Below are positions 33,716-42,650 of a stretch of 64,000 bases of DNA, in pieces (within the stretch, counting starts at the first letter, position 1; each line of letters starts with the position of its first letter). Source of the DNA: Anaerolineales bacterium (GTDB taxonomy: Bacteria > Chloroflexota > Anaerolineae > 4572-78 > J111). The stretch is taken from positions 1,612,001-1,676,000 of the forward strand of contig JABTUK010000001.1 of assembly GCA_015075405.1 (NCBI GenBank), read 5' to 3'. The translations under genes were made by a program, and so were the position numbers. Under the pieces are notes generated by a model, which worked only from the letters and a program-made list of their open reading frames with translations, did not search any database and was not told where the DNA came from.

Positions 33716-35080
33716 ATGGTTGAGAATTTGTTAAAGCGCGGTCCCGGCCAAACAGTGGCCTTTGAGCCTCACCCCAATGCCACCTCGTTGGCTGAAACAA
33801 TGGTGGCCTTTGCCAACGCCGACGGCGGCACGATTTTGATTGGCCTCGATGGGCAGGGGCAGGTAGTTGACCACATGGTGGACGAGGCCGCGCAGGGTCA
33901 TTTGGTGCGGGCGCTGGTGATGTGTCGCCCACCGGTGGTGACCGATTGGGAGCAGTACGACCTGCCCGGCGGGACGGTGGTGGCCCTAAAAATTGCCCGC
34001 AGCCCCGAACTGCACGCCTTGGCCGATGGCCGGGTGTTGATTCGGGTGGGGGCGGAAAACCGGCCTATGGGCGGCGAGGCTATTCGCCACCTGGCGGCAA
34101 CCAAATCCAGCGGCGATTTCGAGAGCGAGCCGATTGAGGGTGCGACGCTGGTTGACCTGGACAAAGCCGTGCTGGACGAGTACATGCGCCATCGGGCGGA
34201 GCGCGGCTACCGGGTGAACAGCGGCCGGCTGCAAGACCACCTGATCGAGATGGGCGCGATGGTCGAAGACGGCACGCCGACCGTCGCCGGGATGCTGCTC
34301 TTCGGCAAACACCCGCAAACCTTTCTGCCGCAGAGTGGGCTGATTTTTGTGAAATTTTTGGGCAAAGAAGCGCGGGGGCGCGATGGATTGGCCGGCTATG
34401 GCCGGCGGGTCGAAATTGAGGGGCCGGCGGCCCGTATCATCGAGCGGGCCTGGCAGGTGGTCAATGAAGAGATGCGGGTCGAGGCGGTGGTCAACGGGCT
34501 GCGCCGGGAGGAAGTGCCAGAGTATCCCCGTTTTGCTGTGCGCGAGGCTCTGGTCAATGCCGTCTGCCACCGTGATTATCGCCTCAGTGGGCGGCGGGTC
34601 GAAATCCGTATGTACGACGACCGGCTGGAGCTAATCAGTCCCGGCGGCCTGCCCGGTTACATCACCCTGGATAATATCGTCGAGGAGCATTTTTCGCGCA
34701 ATCCCCGGCTGGTAGCGGGACTGTTCCAGTGGGGCTACATCGAGGAGTTGGGCCTGGGGATTGACCGCATGATCGAGGAGATGCTGCAGCACGGCCACGC
34801 TCCGCCCAGTTTTGAGGCCAAGCCCTACTCGTTTACGGTGCGGCTGCACAACACCCTGGAACGCGCCCCCGCCCGAAGTTGGCCGAGCAATATGAATGAG
34901 CGCCAACTGCGAGCCATGAATCTGATCGAGGAGCAGGGCCGCATCACCAACCGCGATTACCGCCAGCTTTGCCCGGATGTTAACCCCGAAACCCTGCGCC
35001 TGGATTTGGTGGATTTGGTGGACAAGGGCTTGCTGCTGAAAATTGGCGACAAAAAAGGGACTTATTATATTTTGAAGTAG
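33716..35080 (+). CDS. AlbA_2/divergent AAA_4-domain DNA-binding protein with ATPase-like C-terminus
   Basis: This 454-residue protein is of the 'ATP-dependent DNA helicase-related' transcriptional regulator type (Schlafen-like AlbA_2). The N-terminal domain reads NATSLAETMVAFANADGG then TILIGLDGQGQVVD. The central HATPase_c_4-like domain has VREALVNAVCHRDYRLSGRR, VEIRMYDDRLELISPGGLPG and NPRLVAGLFQWGYIEELGLG. The end is a winged helix (EEQGRITNRDYRQLCPD). It is divergent from the NLR cassette and could regulate it. There is no Shine-Dalgarno before the ATG. Confidence 0.9.
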   Translation: MVENLLKRGPGQTVAFEPHPNATSLAETMVAFANADGGTILIGLDGQGQVVDHMVDEAAQGHLVRALVMCRPPVVTDWEQYDLPGGTVVALKIARSPELHALADGRVLIRVGAENRPMGGEAIRHLAATKSSGDFESEPIEGATLVDLDKAVLDEYMRHRAERGYRVNSGRLQDHLIEMGAMVEDGTPTVAGMLLFGKHPQTFLPQSGLIFVKFLGKEARGRDGLAGYGRRVEIEGPAARIIERAWQVVNEEMRVEAVVNGLRREEVPEYPRFAVREALVNAVCHRDYRLSGRRVEIRMYDDRLELISPGGLPGYITLDNIVEEHFSRNPRLVAGLFQWGYIEELGLGIDRMIEEMLQHGHAPPSFEAKPYSFTVRLHNTLERAPARSWPSNMNERQLRAMNLIEEQGRITNRDYRQLCPDVNPETLRLDLVDLVDKGLLLKIGDKKGTYYILK

Positions 35081-35088
35081 TACCCACA

Positions 35089-35123
35089 AGGGAGGGTAGC
35101 AGGTAGCAAGTAGCAGGTCTTGA
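35089..35123. repeat. GGTAGCAGGTAGCAAGTAGC word run
   Basis: A single arm made of GTAGCAG/GTAGCAA words between the ATPase gene and its terminator. The same words build the long array at 56215-56430. Confidence 0.7.
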
Positions 35124-35154
35124 TCTGGTTTAAGATCAAAACCTGCTTTTTTTG
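35112..35154 (+). terminator. Intrinsic terminator of the AlbA_2 gene
   Basis: Stem AGCAGGTCTTGATCT / AGATCAAAACCTGCT (one or two mismatches), loop GGTTTA, then TTTTTTT. Its left arm starts in the word run. Confidence 0.85.
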
Positions 35155-35337
35155 TGGCGGCGGTAAAGGATGGAGTCCCAAAGCAAAGCTTTGGCCTCTT
35201 TGGGCCATCACTTGCAAGTTGCATCCCCCATTTTTTGAAGGATTTAACGCCTCCGCAAGTACAAAATAGAAAATTTCACAGGATAAATAACATCGGTCAA
35301 CATCAGAAAATAGAATAAACCGGGCTGGAGGTTTGTT

Positions 35338-36381
35338 ATGCGGCATTTGGGCGTTACAATCTGGCTGAAAGTCTTGCTTTCAATCGGGCTGGGCATCAGT
35401 TTGACCCTGGGATTGGTCAGTCGGGTTGGGTTGGCCGATACCCCGGACCAACCGACCGGATTAACCGAGCCGGCCCCCTCAGAGCCAAACCATCCCCCGG
35501 TTTTGCCGTACACTTACGCTCGCGTTGTGACCGACAACGTGCTGGTCTACGAAACCTCCGGCATCACCCCGGTGCGTTCGCTGGGGGCGGGCTATGTCTG
35601 GGTCAGCCTGGACCACGCCCTGCCCATCACTCAGAATGAACAAATCTGGTATGCCATCAACCCCGATGAATATGTACAGGCCGACCAACTGGCCCTCTTT
35701 ACCCCTTCTACCTTTCAGGGAGTCAGCCTGACAGCCACCCCCGAACGCCCCTTTCTCTGGCTGATTTTTGATATGTGGGCTTCAACTGAGCCGGGTGTTC
35801 CCGCCGGCAGCGGCGCCCCGCTGTTCAAACGGTATACCTTGCTCCAGATTTTTGAAGAAAAGACGGTGGCCGGCCGGGTCTGGTATCGAGTGGGGCCGGA
35901 GCAATGGCTAGAGCAGGGCAATGTGGGGCTGGTCAAACCGGCGGCCCGGCCCGATGGAGTTGGTCCTGATGACAAGTGGATCGAAATCAATTTGTACGAA
36001 CAAACCCTGGCAGCTTACGAGGGGGACCGGATGGTGTACGCTACGTTGGTCTCGTCGGGCTTGCCCTGGTGGCAAACCCAACAGGGGCTTTTTCGCATCT
36101 GGCTCAAGGTCAAGCAGGCCAAAATGAGCGGGCGCGACGGCTACCCTGATTACTATTTTTTGGAAGATGTGCCCTGGACGATGTATTTTTACAAATCCTT
36201 TGCCCTGCACGGCGCTTACTGGCACGACAAATTTGGCCTGAAACATTCGCACGGCTGCGTCAATTTGCCGCCCCACGATGCCCGCTGGCTCTTCGACTGG
36301 GCCACGCCCACCACCAGCAAATACAACTTTACCCTGTCCACCGAAGAAAACCCCGGCGCGTGGGTGTGGGTGCATGAGTAA
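35338..36381 (+). CDS. Secreted L,D-transpeptidase (YkuD domain)
   Basis: This 347-residue exported enzyme probably cross-links peptidoglycan. It has a signal/anchor segment LKVLLSIGLGISLTLGLVS, then a middle region of two SH3-like segments (YARVVTDNVLVYETSG, FKRYTLLQIFEEKTVAGRVW). The C-terminal YkuD domain has WIEINLYEQTLAAYEGDRMV, HGAYWHDKFGLKHSHGCVNL (catalytic His and Cys) and WLFDW. GGAGG precedes the ATG. Its catalytic part is closely similar to the protein at 8230-9531 (HGxYWHxxFG, SHGCVNL, LFDWA). Confidence 0.94.
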   Translation: MRHLGVTIWLKVLLSIGLGISLTLGLVSRVGLADTPDQPTGLTEPAPSEPNHPPVLPYTYARVVTDNVLVYETSGITPVRSLGAGYVWVSLDHALPITQNEQIWYAINPDEYVQADQLALFTPSTFQGVSLTATPERPFLWLIFDMWASTEPGVPAGSGAPLFKRYTLLQIFEEKTVAGRVWYRVGPEQWLEQGNVGLVKPAARPDGVGPDDKWIEINLYEQTLAAYEGDRMVYATLVSSGLPWWQTQQGLFRIWLKVKQAKMSGRDGYPDYYFLEDVPWTMYFYKSFALHGAYWHDKFGLKHSHGCVNLPPHDARWLFDWATPTTSKYNFTLSTEENPGAWVWVHE

Positions 36382-36390
36382 ACAGATCAC

Positions 36391-36473
36391 GGTCACTGCG
36401 AGCCGCAGGCGAAGCCGCGTAGCGTCCCTCGTCGGGGTGGAGATTGCTTCGGCCTCCGGCCTCGCAATGACAT
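36391..36473. repeat. Palindromic repeat with ends GTCACTGCGAG / CTCGCAATGAC
   Basis: It is recognisable as the common bacterial intergenic repeat that carries GCGAAGC and GGAGATTGCTTCG inside. It lies between two convergent genes. Confidence 0.75.
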
Positions 36474-36475
36474 TT

Positions 36476-39400
36476 TCACGGGAACTGCCTCAGTGTTTCC
36501 ATCACAACGGCCTCAAATCCTTTGACTTTAGCCTGCTCCCAGGCCGCCGCAATCATCAGCGGGTCCAGTTCAGGCTCGATTTTGGCTAACAAGCGGGTTG
36601 CTCTATCTTTGGTGGTCTGTTCGCTGGCTGGATGGTTCAGGGCCAGAGTCAGTAGCGCTAACGCCGCTTCCTTTTCCAGGAGAGGGGAGTTGGACGGTTC
36701 TGCTCGTAGCCGGAGTTCGGCCAGACTGACCAGCACATTCAGCGTTACGGGCACGAGTTGGTTCTGGCTGGCAAGCTGTAATGCTTCTTGTAAATGTCGC
36801 CAGGCTGGCTCATGTTCACCCAGGGCGTAACTGACCCGGCCCAACTGGTCGAGGGTCATCGCCAGCCCCATCCCATCGCCCAGTTCGCGGAAAATGGCCC
36901 CACTTTCCTGGAGGTGTTGCTGCGCCTCCCGCCGCTCGGCTTCGCCCAGCAAGGTGAGCACCTCACTCAACCAGATCAACGACAGGGCCACGCTCCACCG
37001 ATTACCAACCTCCCGGCTCAAGGCCAGGCTTTCCTCTAACAAGGCTTTGGCCTCCAGCGGCCGACCCAAAGCCAAGACGACGCGGCTCAGGTAATTCAGA
37101 CCCAACCCCAGGCCGGTCAGCTTACCTATTTCACGCAAAACTGGCAGGCTTTGGCGGAGCAACTGCTCTGCCTGGCGATAATCCCCCCGACTGTGGGCCA
37201 GATTGCCCAACCAACAGCGGCTCATGGCGGCTAACCAGGGCTGGCCGGCGGCTTGAGCCAGGGCCAGGCTCTCCTCAAAGTGTCGTTTGGCCGGCTCATA
37301 CTGACCTTTGGCCCGGACGATTAGCCCAAGTGAGTGTAGCGCCAGCGCCAGCGCCCGCCGCGGGCCAAATTGTTTGAGGAGGGGCAGACTTTTTTGTAAC
37401 AGTTCCTCAGCCTGCTCAACCTGGGTGAGGCGAAAACAAAAAATTCCCTGATGCGTCAGAATATGAGCGTACACCCGGCTTTTCACCTCATTCAACGGCT
37501 CGTTGGTTGCGGCCAACTGTTTGGCCGCGCCGACAAACAGATCGCGACCCTCAACAAACCGGCTCCGCACAACATAGAAAAAACCCAGGCTCCAGGCCAG
37601 CTTATTGAGAACTTCAACTTGCGCTTGTTCACTGGCTCGCCGCCAGGCCGTCTGAATATTTTCAAGCTCCGTTTCAATCTCCCGCACCGTTTCGATTTGG
37701 TGGGCGCTCTCCAAATTTTGATCGCGCTGCTGCATAAACTCGGCAAAATAGGCGCAGTGTTGGTCGGCGGTCTGTTCTTTTTCCAGGGGCGACTGGGCCA
37801 GCTTGTCGGCGGCGTACTGCCGGATCAGTTCGTGCATATCGTACCGGCCCGCCGCGTCCCGGCGCAGCAACGATTTGTTCAACAGCCCCAACAGCAGCGG
37901 TAGCGAGGCCCCAGCCACTTGCAGCGCCGCCTCGCGCCCAAAGCCCCCTTGAAAAACTGACAGCCGTTTGAGGACATTTCTTTCCGGTTCGGAGAGCAAG
38001 TGCCAGGAAGATTCAAAAACCGCCCGCATACTGCGATGCCGGTCGGGTACATTGCGCACCGAAGTCGCCAGAAAATCAAGGTCCCGTTCAATCTCGGTCA
38101 CAATTTCAGCGCAGGAGAGCACCGGCAGCCAGGTGGCAGCGAGTTCCAATCCCAACGGTATCCCCTGGAGCAGGCGGCAGAGCCGGATCACCTCGGCCTG
38201 ATTTGCTGGGGACAAGGTGAAGTCAGGCTGCACTCGCCGGGCTTGCTGGAGAAAGAGGGTAATGGCGCTGTAAGGGGTAGAAGGTTGGAAGGTTGGAAGG
38301 TTGGAAGGTTGAGAGACAGCCTCTATCTCACTGTCCAGCTTCCAATCTTCCAATCCTCCAATCTTCCATTCTTCCTCTGGAACCTCCAACCCGCTCACCT
38401 CCAGTACCCATTCTTCTTGCAGGTTCAATCGTTCGCGTGAAGTCGTTACGATTTTAAGGCGAGGCGCAGTGGCTAGAAGGTCGGCTATCCAATCTGCCCC
38501 GCCTTTCATCCCCCCCTCAGGGGAGGACAGTAAATGTTCAAAATTATCCAGGATCAGCAACAACTCCTTTGTCCGCAAGTAATTGAGCAGTTGCGCTTTT
38601 GGTTCCAGCGGGCCACCCGGTGAGAAATTCAACACCGCAGCAATGTGCGCTACCAACGCCTCCGGGGAGTCAACCGCCGCCAGGGAGACAAAATAGACCC
38701 CATCTAAGAACAAGGCCAACTGGTCCGCGGCGGACTGCAAGGCCAATCGAGTTTTGCCGACCCCGCCCAAACCTACCAGGGTCAATAAGCGACAGGCAGG
38801 ATTTTCCAGATAATCAGCTATCCGGGCCAGTTCGGCTTCCCGGCCCACAAAAGGGGTGGGTTGCGGGGGCAGGTTGTGGGGAGGGGGCGCGGCGGCGGCT
38901 TTGAGCCGCTTGTACAATGCCTCGGTTTCGGCGCTTGGCTCAACGCCCAGCTCTTCAGCCAGATCGCGGCGGCAGATCTCGTACTGGGCCAGGGCCGCGC
39001 TGCGCTGGCCGCTCTTCGCCAACAGGGTCATCATTTGCTGGTGGCCTTCTTCGCGCCACGGCTCCAGGGCCAGCAGCCGGCCGGTGTAATCAAGGCCGGT
39101 TGCATACTCCCCTCGGATGGTGTGTTCTCGGGCCAGGTTCAATAAACCCTGCGTAACCTGTTGGCGCAGCCGTTCTCGTTGGGCCAGCAGCCATTCTTCA
39201 AAGGCCAGGGCCTCGCGCACCGCAAAACCTTCCAGAAAGTCGCCCCGATACAACTCCACGGCTTGGCGCAGGGGTGCTAGTAAGACCTCCGAGGTCTTGT
39301 TTGGCGAGAGGCCGGCTGCGGCGAGCGCGGTCTGGAACAACTCAACATCCAGCCAATAGGGGGTATTTCGGTTGAAGCTAATGGCCTCCCCGCTAATATC

Positions 39401-39640
39401 GAGATGCGCCCCCACCAGTTTGCGCAGGTTGGCCAGAGCCGTCCGCAGGCTGCCGCGAGCTTCACTCTCCGGCGCGTCGCCCCACAACAAAGCCGTGAGG
39501 CTCTCCCGCTGGTGGGACCGCCCGGTCACGGCCAGGTAACACAGCAGGGCCTGGGCTTTAGCCGAGACAAAGCCTTTGACCGGCGCGCCATCCAGGCTGA
39601 TTTGCAGCTTGCCCAACAAGGAAAGTTGGAGTTCGGCCAT
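36476..39640 (-). CDS. SARP-type regulator: winged helix, BTAD, NB-ARC-like ATPase and TPRs
   Basis: This is a 1054-residue signal-transduction ATPase. It has an OmpR-like winged helix at 1-95 (LQLSLLGKLQISLDGAPV, LTALLWGDAPESEARGSLRT) and a BTAD helical domain to about 245 (AVELYRGDFLEGF, RDLAEELGVEPSAETEAL). An NB-ARC-type domain follows (P-loop TLVGLGGVGKTRLALQ, Walker B LLILDNFEHLL, TTSRERLNL), and TPRs fill the rest (QAEELLQKSLPLLKQFG, GQYEPAKRHFEESLALAQ). Residues about 414-456 are a repeat-encoded insert in the ATPase domain (WKIGGLEDWKLD, QPSNLPTFQPST) that keeps the frame. Target genes are unknown. Confidence 0.93.
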   Translation of the reverse strand: MAELQLSLLGKLQISLDGAPVKGFVSAKAQALLCYLAVTGRSHQRESLTALLWGDAPESEARGSLRTALANLRKLVGAHLDISGEAISFNRNTPYWLDVELFQTALAAAGLSPNKTSEVLLAPLRQAVELYRGDFLEGFAVREALAFEEWLLAQRERLRQQVTQGLLNLAREHTIRGEYATGLDYTGRLLALEPWREEGHQQMMTLLAKSGQRSAALAQYEICRRDLAEELGVEPSAETEALYKRLKAAAAPPPHNLPPQPTPFVGREAELARIADYLENPACRLLTLVGLGGVGKTRLALQSAADQLALFLDGVYFVSLAAVDSPEALVAHIAAVLNFSPGGPLEPKAQLLNYLRTKELLLILDNFEHLLSSPEGGMKGGADWIADLLATAPRLKIVTTSRERLNLQEEWVLEVSGLEVPEEEWKIGGLEDWKLDSEIEAVSQPSNLPTFQPSTPYSAITLFLQQARRVQPDFTLSPANQAEVIRLCRLLQGIPLGLELAATWLPVLSCAEIVTEIERDLDFLATSVRNVPDRHRSMRAVFESSWHLLSEPERNVLKRLSVFQGGFGREAALQVAGASLPLLLGLLNKSLLRRDAAGRYDMHELIRQYAADKLAQSPLEKEQTADQHCAYFAEFMQQRDQNLESAHQIETVREIETELENIQTAWRRASEQAQVEVLNKLAWSLGFFYVVRSRFVEGRDLFVGAAKQLAATNEPLNEVKSRVYAHILTHQGIFCFRLTQVEQAEELLQKSLPLLKQFGPRRALALALHSLGLIVRAKGQYEPAKRHFEESLALAQAAGQPWLAAMSRCWLGNLAHSRGDYRQAEQLLRQSLPVLREIGKLTGLGLGLNYLSRVVLALGRPLEAKALLEESLALSREVGNRWSVALSLIWLSEVLTLLGEAERREAQQHLQESGAIFRELGDGMGLAMTLDQLGRVSYALGEHEPAWRHLQEALQLASQNQLVPVTLNVLVSLAELRLRAEPSNSPLLEKEAALALLTLALNHPASEQTTKDRATRLLAKIEPELDPLMIAAAWEQAKVKGFEAVVMETLRQFP
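38272..38398. repeat. In-gene word repeat (GGAAGGTTGGAAGGTT / TCCAATCTTCCAAT words)
   Basis: AGGTTGGAAGGTTGGAAGG on one side and CTTCCAATCTTCCAATCC on the other form a long imperfect palindrome inside the SARP gene. The number of added bases preserves the frame. It shares words with 11440-11485 and 57310-57475. Confidence 0.85.
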
Positions 39641-39824
39641 AACTCTCTCGATTTCCCCTTATATTCGTGTCAATTGACGCTCTCTTCACGCCAAAATTCA
39701 CATTTTAATGACGATGATATGTTAGGATGGAAACAGTAAAACAAACACAGGTGGATGCGAGGATTGAACCCCCTCCACCAGTATAGCATATCTAGCTATT
39801 GAAGTGAAGGCCAGGAGCTTTACC

Positions 39825-40181
39825 GTGATTACCAACCTCTTTCAACACGAGCAGCAGAGCGAAACTTTTCGGGCCCGTGAGTTGATCTTCCAGGAGGGCC
39901 AACCCGGCGAGGTGATGTACGTCATCCAGGCCGGGGAGGTTGAACTTTTCCGGCAGGGGCGCTGGGTTGAAACAGTCGGTCCGGGGGGCATTCTGGCTGA
40001 ACTGGCTTTGGTTGACCCAACAGCCCACTGCTTCACGGCCCAAGCCAAAACCGATTGCCAGTTGGTCCCGATCAATCAAACCCGGTTCAAAGTTCAGGTA
40101 CATCACTACCCTTATTTTGCCCTTCAAGTGATGCAAGTGATGGCTCAACGCCTTCGCCGGATGAGGGAGATTGGAGATTAG
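39825..40181 (+). CDS. Cyclic-nucleotide-binding-domain protein
   Basis: This 118-residue stand-alone cNMP-binding domain has FRARELIFQEGQPGEVMYVI then QAGEVELFRQGRWVETVGPG and ILAELALVDPTA. The phosphate-binding cassette (GxLAELALxDxxxRSA in CRP) is altered: ILAELALVDPTAHCFTA lacks the RSA arginine, so ligand binding is doubtful. There is no DNA-binding domain. The GTG at 39825 is chosen because AGGAG lies eight bases upstream. The last codons and the region after the stop hold GATTGGAGATTAGAGATTG repeat words. Confidence 0.82.
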   Translation: MITNLFQHEQQSETFRARELIFQEGQPGEVMYVIQAGEVELFRQGRWVETVGPGGILAELALVDPTAHCFTAQAKTDCQLVPINQTRFKVQVHHYPYFALQVMQVMAQRLRRMREIGD

Positions 40182-40214
40182 AGATTGGGGATTCGGGCTA
40201 ACAATCTCTGATCT
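40166..40214. repeat. GAGATTGGAGATTAGAGATT word run and hairpin
   Basis: The left arm has repeated AGATTGG/AGATTAG words; the right arm is ATCTCTGATCTCTTG. The word run is identical over about 20 bases to 30232-30252 in the NACHT-FGE gene, where it encodes LISNL-type residues. Confidence 0.7.
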
Positions 40215-40275
40215 CTTGTTCTGCAAGAGCAGTTTATAAATTTTTAAATTTTAGCAAATTAGAAAGGAAACAATC

Positions 40276-41523
40276 ATGAACTCAGCAGCTATCAACCCAA
40301 ACAAGACAGAAGGGGCGGCGAACATTGTTATCGTCGGGGGTGGGCCGGCAGCCCTGGTTTTGGCCATTGCGCTGGCCCGGCGGGGTATTCATACCACTAT
40401 GTTTGAGCGGGATGCTCACCCGGAGAAGACCCCGCGCTTTAACCCCGAACGCTCTTACACTATTGACATCTCCGGGCACGGTCTGCGGGCTATCCGTCAC
40501 ATTGATGTTGCGGCCTACTTTGATGAGCGGCTATTTCCCTTCAAGGGTATCAAGATGATGGATCAAGGCATCGCCGAATGGAACGAGCCGGGCTGGACCG
40601 GTTCCCGCGGCGATATCGTCCGCTCGCTGATGGCCCCTATCACTGAAAAATACCTGGATTACATCACCTGCCAGTTTGAATGTCGGGTAACTGCGGTGGA
40701 TGTTCACAGCGGCACGCTGACCTATACCACCCAATCGGGCGAAGTAATCACCCGGCAATTCGATTTTATTATCGGTGGCGATGGAGCCGGTTCAGTGGTG
40801 CGCAACGCCATGCAGCAGCAGGTGGCCGGATTTACCACGGAAACCAAAAGTTTCCCCAACTTCGTGACCATGATCGAGCTGGATCGTGTGGGAGACCAGC
40901 TTAACCCACACTATCTGAATGGCCTGTCCATCCATCCCTTTTGTATCGCGGGGGCCATCAAGGGAGATACAGCAGCGGACCCACCCCGCTGGTTCTGTTG
41001 TGTCGGTACCAAGGATAAGATGATCTTTGCCTCGGTGGATGAAGCCCGCCGCTTTTTGGAGAAGCGTTGTCGCCGCATTCTGGAACTGACCAGTGAAGAA
41101 AAGGTAGCCGCCTATGCCCAACGCACCTGCTTTCACATCGGCCAAAAGCTGACCTGTTCCCAACTCTACGGCGGCAAGGCGGTTTTGCTCGGCGACGCGG
41201 CTGGACCGTTTCCGCCGGTCGGTCAGGGTGTCAACGCGGCCATGGAGTCGGCCATGATGCTTGATCTTTGTATTGCTGAAGTAGGTCATTCACCGACTCA
41301 ACTGCTCGAAGCGGCCCGGCTTTACAACAACCGCTGGAAGCCGGAGGTGGAGGCCGTTTCGTGGATCAGTGAAAAGAACCTGTTCGAGAACCCCTTTCAT
41401 GAACTGCGGATGCAGGTCGCCGGGCGGTTGGGCCTGCACGTGCTTGAACAAGCCAAGAGCGCCGATTTGCCCTATTCGGTAGTGAAAGATAGGGCTGAAA
41501 AGCTTTGGCCGTTGTGGGTGTGA
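40276..41523 (+). CDS. FAD-dependent monooxygenase (kynurenine-3-monooxygenase-like)
   Basis: This 415-residue group A flavoprotein hydroxylase would use NAD(P)H and O2. It has the dinucleotide-binding loop IVIVGGGPAALVLAIALARR near residues 17-36, then RFNPERSYTIDISGHGLRAI as in the KMO group, and the second FAD motif GKAVLLGDAAGPFPPVGQGV then NAAMESAMML near 300. The DG-type motif is DFIIGGDGAGSVVRN. AAAGGAAAC precedes the ATG. It is followed at once by a CPBP protease gene with overlapping ends. Substrate is unknown. Confidence 0.92.
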   Translation: MNSAAINPNKTEGAANIVIVGGGPAALVLAIALARRGIHTTMFERDAHPEKTPRFNPERSYTIDISGHGLRAIRHIDVAAYFDERLFPFKGIKMMDQGIAEWNEPGWTGSRGDIVRSLMAPITEKYLDYITCQFECRVTAVDVHSGTLTYTTQSGEVITRQFDFIIGGDGAGSVVRNAMQQQVAGFTTETKSFPNFVTMIELDRVGDQLNPHYLNGLSIHPFCIAGAIKGDTAADPPRWFCCVGTKDKMIFASVDEARRFLEKRCRRILELTSEEKVAAYAQRTCFHIGQKLTCSQLYGGKAVLLGDAAGPFPPVGQGVNAAMESAMMLDLCIAEVGHSPTQLLEAARLYNNRWKPEVEAVSWISEKNLFENPFHELRMQVAGRLGLHVLEQAKSADLPYSVVKDRAEKLWPLWV

Positions 41524-42299
41524 GGGTGTTCACGGTGCTGTCAACAGTTTCAAATATAATCAAACGCCATCCTTTGCCGACCTTTTTTATCCTGGCTTAT
41601 GTTCTGTCGTGGTGTCTGGTTCCCTGGATAGGACCATCGCTACAGCCCTGGGGGCCGGCGCTGGCTGCCCTTATGGTGATAGCCCTAACTGAGGGCAAGC
41701 CTGGTCTGAAAAGTTGGCTGGGCCAGATCGGACGCTGGTGGGTTGGCCTCAAATGGTACATCCTGGCCTTGAGCCTGCCCATCCTCATTAGCCTGGGCGC
41801 GGCCTGGCTCAATGTTCTGTTCGGGGCTACCAGTAGCCCACTCGAACCCTGGTACAATTTCTTGCTGTTGATTCCGCTTTTTCTCGTCATCGGGGGAGAG
41901 TGGGAAGAACCGGGTTGGACGGGCTATGCCTTGCCCCGTCTGCAAATGAGTCGTTCGGCGCTTGTCGCCAGCCTTATCCTGTCCATATTTCGAGTGGGCT
42001 GGCATTTGCCGCTTTTTCTGTATGGCAGCATCCCTGGCTCAGACCTTTTATTCATTATCGCTGCCCAAATCGTCATTACCTGGCTCTATAACTCAACCAA
42101 ACGCAGCGTCTTCATTGTTATGGCGCTCCACTTGATGATGAATGTGAGTGGTGAGTTCTTCGGTCTTATGTTTTCAGGCGGAGAGGCCGTAAATTTCGCC
42201 TGGCTGAAAGCAGGTCTCTTTAGCCTCGTCGCCATCAGCGCGATTATTTGGACCGGGCCAACTCACCTGCTATCAAAGCGCGGTCAAAGGCCCTCTTGA
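41520..42299 (+). CDS. CPBP family intramembrane metalloprotease
   Basis: This protein of about 260 residues has at least seven hydrophobic segments and the ABI/CPBP motifs. GGEWEEPGWTGYALPRLQ corresponds to the EExxxR motif, FRVGWHLPLFLY to the FxxxH motif, and ALHLMMNVSGEF to the HxxxN/D motif. Homologues process membrane anchors or prenyl-type proteins. The start is uncertain: GTG at 41520 overlaps the upstream stop (GTGA), TTG at 41505 and other GTGs are possible, and none has a clear Shine-Dalgarno. Confidence 0.85.
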   Translation: MRVFTVLSTVSNIIKRHPLPTFFILAYVLSWCLVPWIGPSLQPWGPALAALMVIALTEGKPGLKSWLGQIGRWWVGLKWYILALSLPILISLGAAWLNVLFGATSSPLEPWYNFLLLIPLFLVIGGEWEEPGWTGYALPRLQMSRSALVASLILSIFRVGWHLPLFLYGSIPGSDLLFIIAAQIVITWLYNSTKRSVFIVMALHLMMNVSGEFFGLMFSGGEAVNFAWLKAGLFSLVAISAIIWTGPTHLLSKRGQRPS

Positions 42300-42350
42300 C
42301 CCGTGCTGTTTGAATTGGCAAAATAGCTCGTTGTCTTTTACAATGGGAGC

Positions 42351-42650
42351 ATGTCCGGCCCGCTGCTAACCACCAAGCTGTACATTCCCCACCAGCGCGT
42401 GACACAACGCCTGGTTCCGCGTCCCCAGTTGGTGGCACGCCTGAACGAGGCGCTGAATAATAAGCTCACCCTTGTCTCCGCCCCGGCCGGCTTTGGCAAA
42501 ACTACCCTGTTGAGTGAATGGATCCAACAACTAAAGGATGAAGGCGGAAGGATGAAGGCGGAAGGAAAAAAGCTTCATCCTTCATCCTTCATCCTTCATC
42601 CTTCCAAAGTTGCCTGGGTATCGTTGGATGCCGGGGATAATGACCCCATC
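42351..42650 (+). pseudogene. Truncated MalT/LuxR-type ATP-dependent regulator, cut by IS66
   Basis: The first 100 codons match the start of large LuxR-family regulators of the MalT type: LLTTKLYIPHQRVTQRLVPR, LVARLNEALNNKLTLVSAPA and the P-loop SAPAGFGKTTLLSEWI, then VAWVSLDAGDNDP. Normal proteins continue FWRYFxxAL for about 800 residues. Here the coding stops at the IS66 inverted repeat (42651). A word-repeat insert (KDEGGRMKAEGKKL and following HPSSFILHPS, residues 61-85) is in frame. The 3' part is not found on the other side of the IS. Confidence 0.85.
42535..42607. repeat. In-gene word repeat (AAGGATGAAGGCGG / TTCATCCTTCATCC words)
   Basis: AGGATGAAGGCGGAAGGATG on the left pairs with CTTCATCCTTCATCCTTCAT on the right around GGAAAAAAGC, inside the truncated MalT-type gene. 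The frame is kept. Confidence 0.9.

Noticed and set aside
39750..39782. tRNA-like 3' end (GATTGAACCCCCTCCACCA)
   Set aside because: The T-arm-like piece cannot be extended to a cloverleaf on either strand; it is a short inverted repeat GGTGGA...TCCACC.
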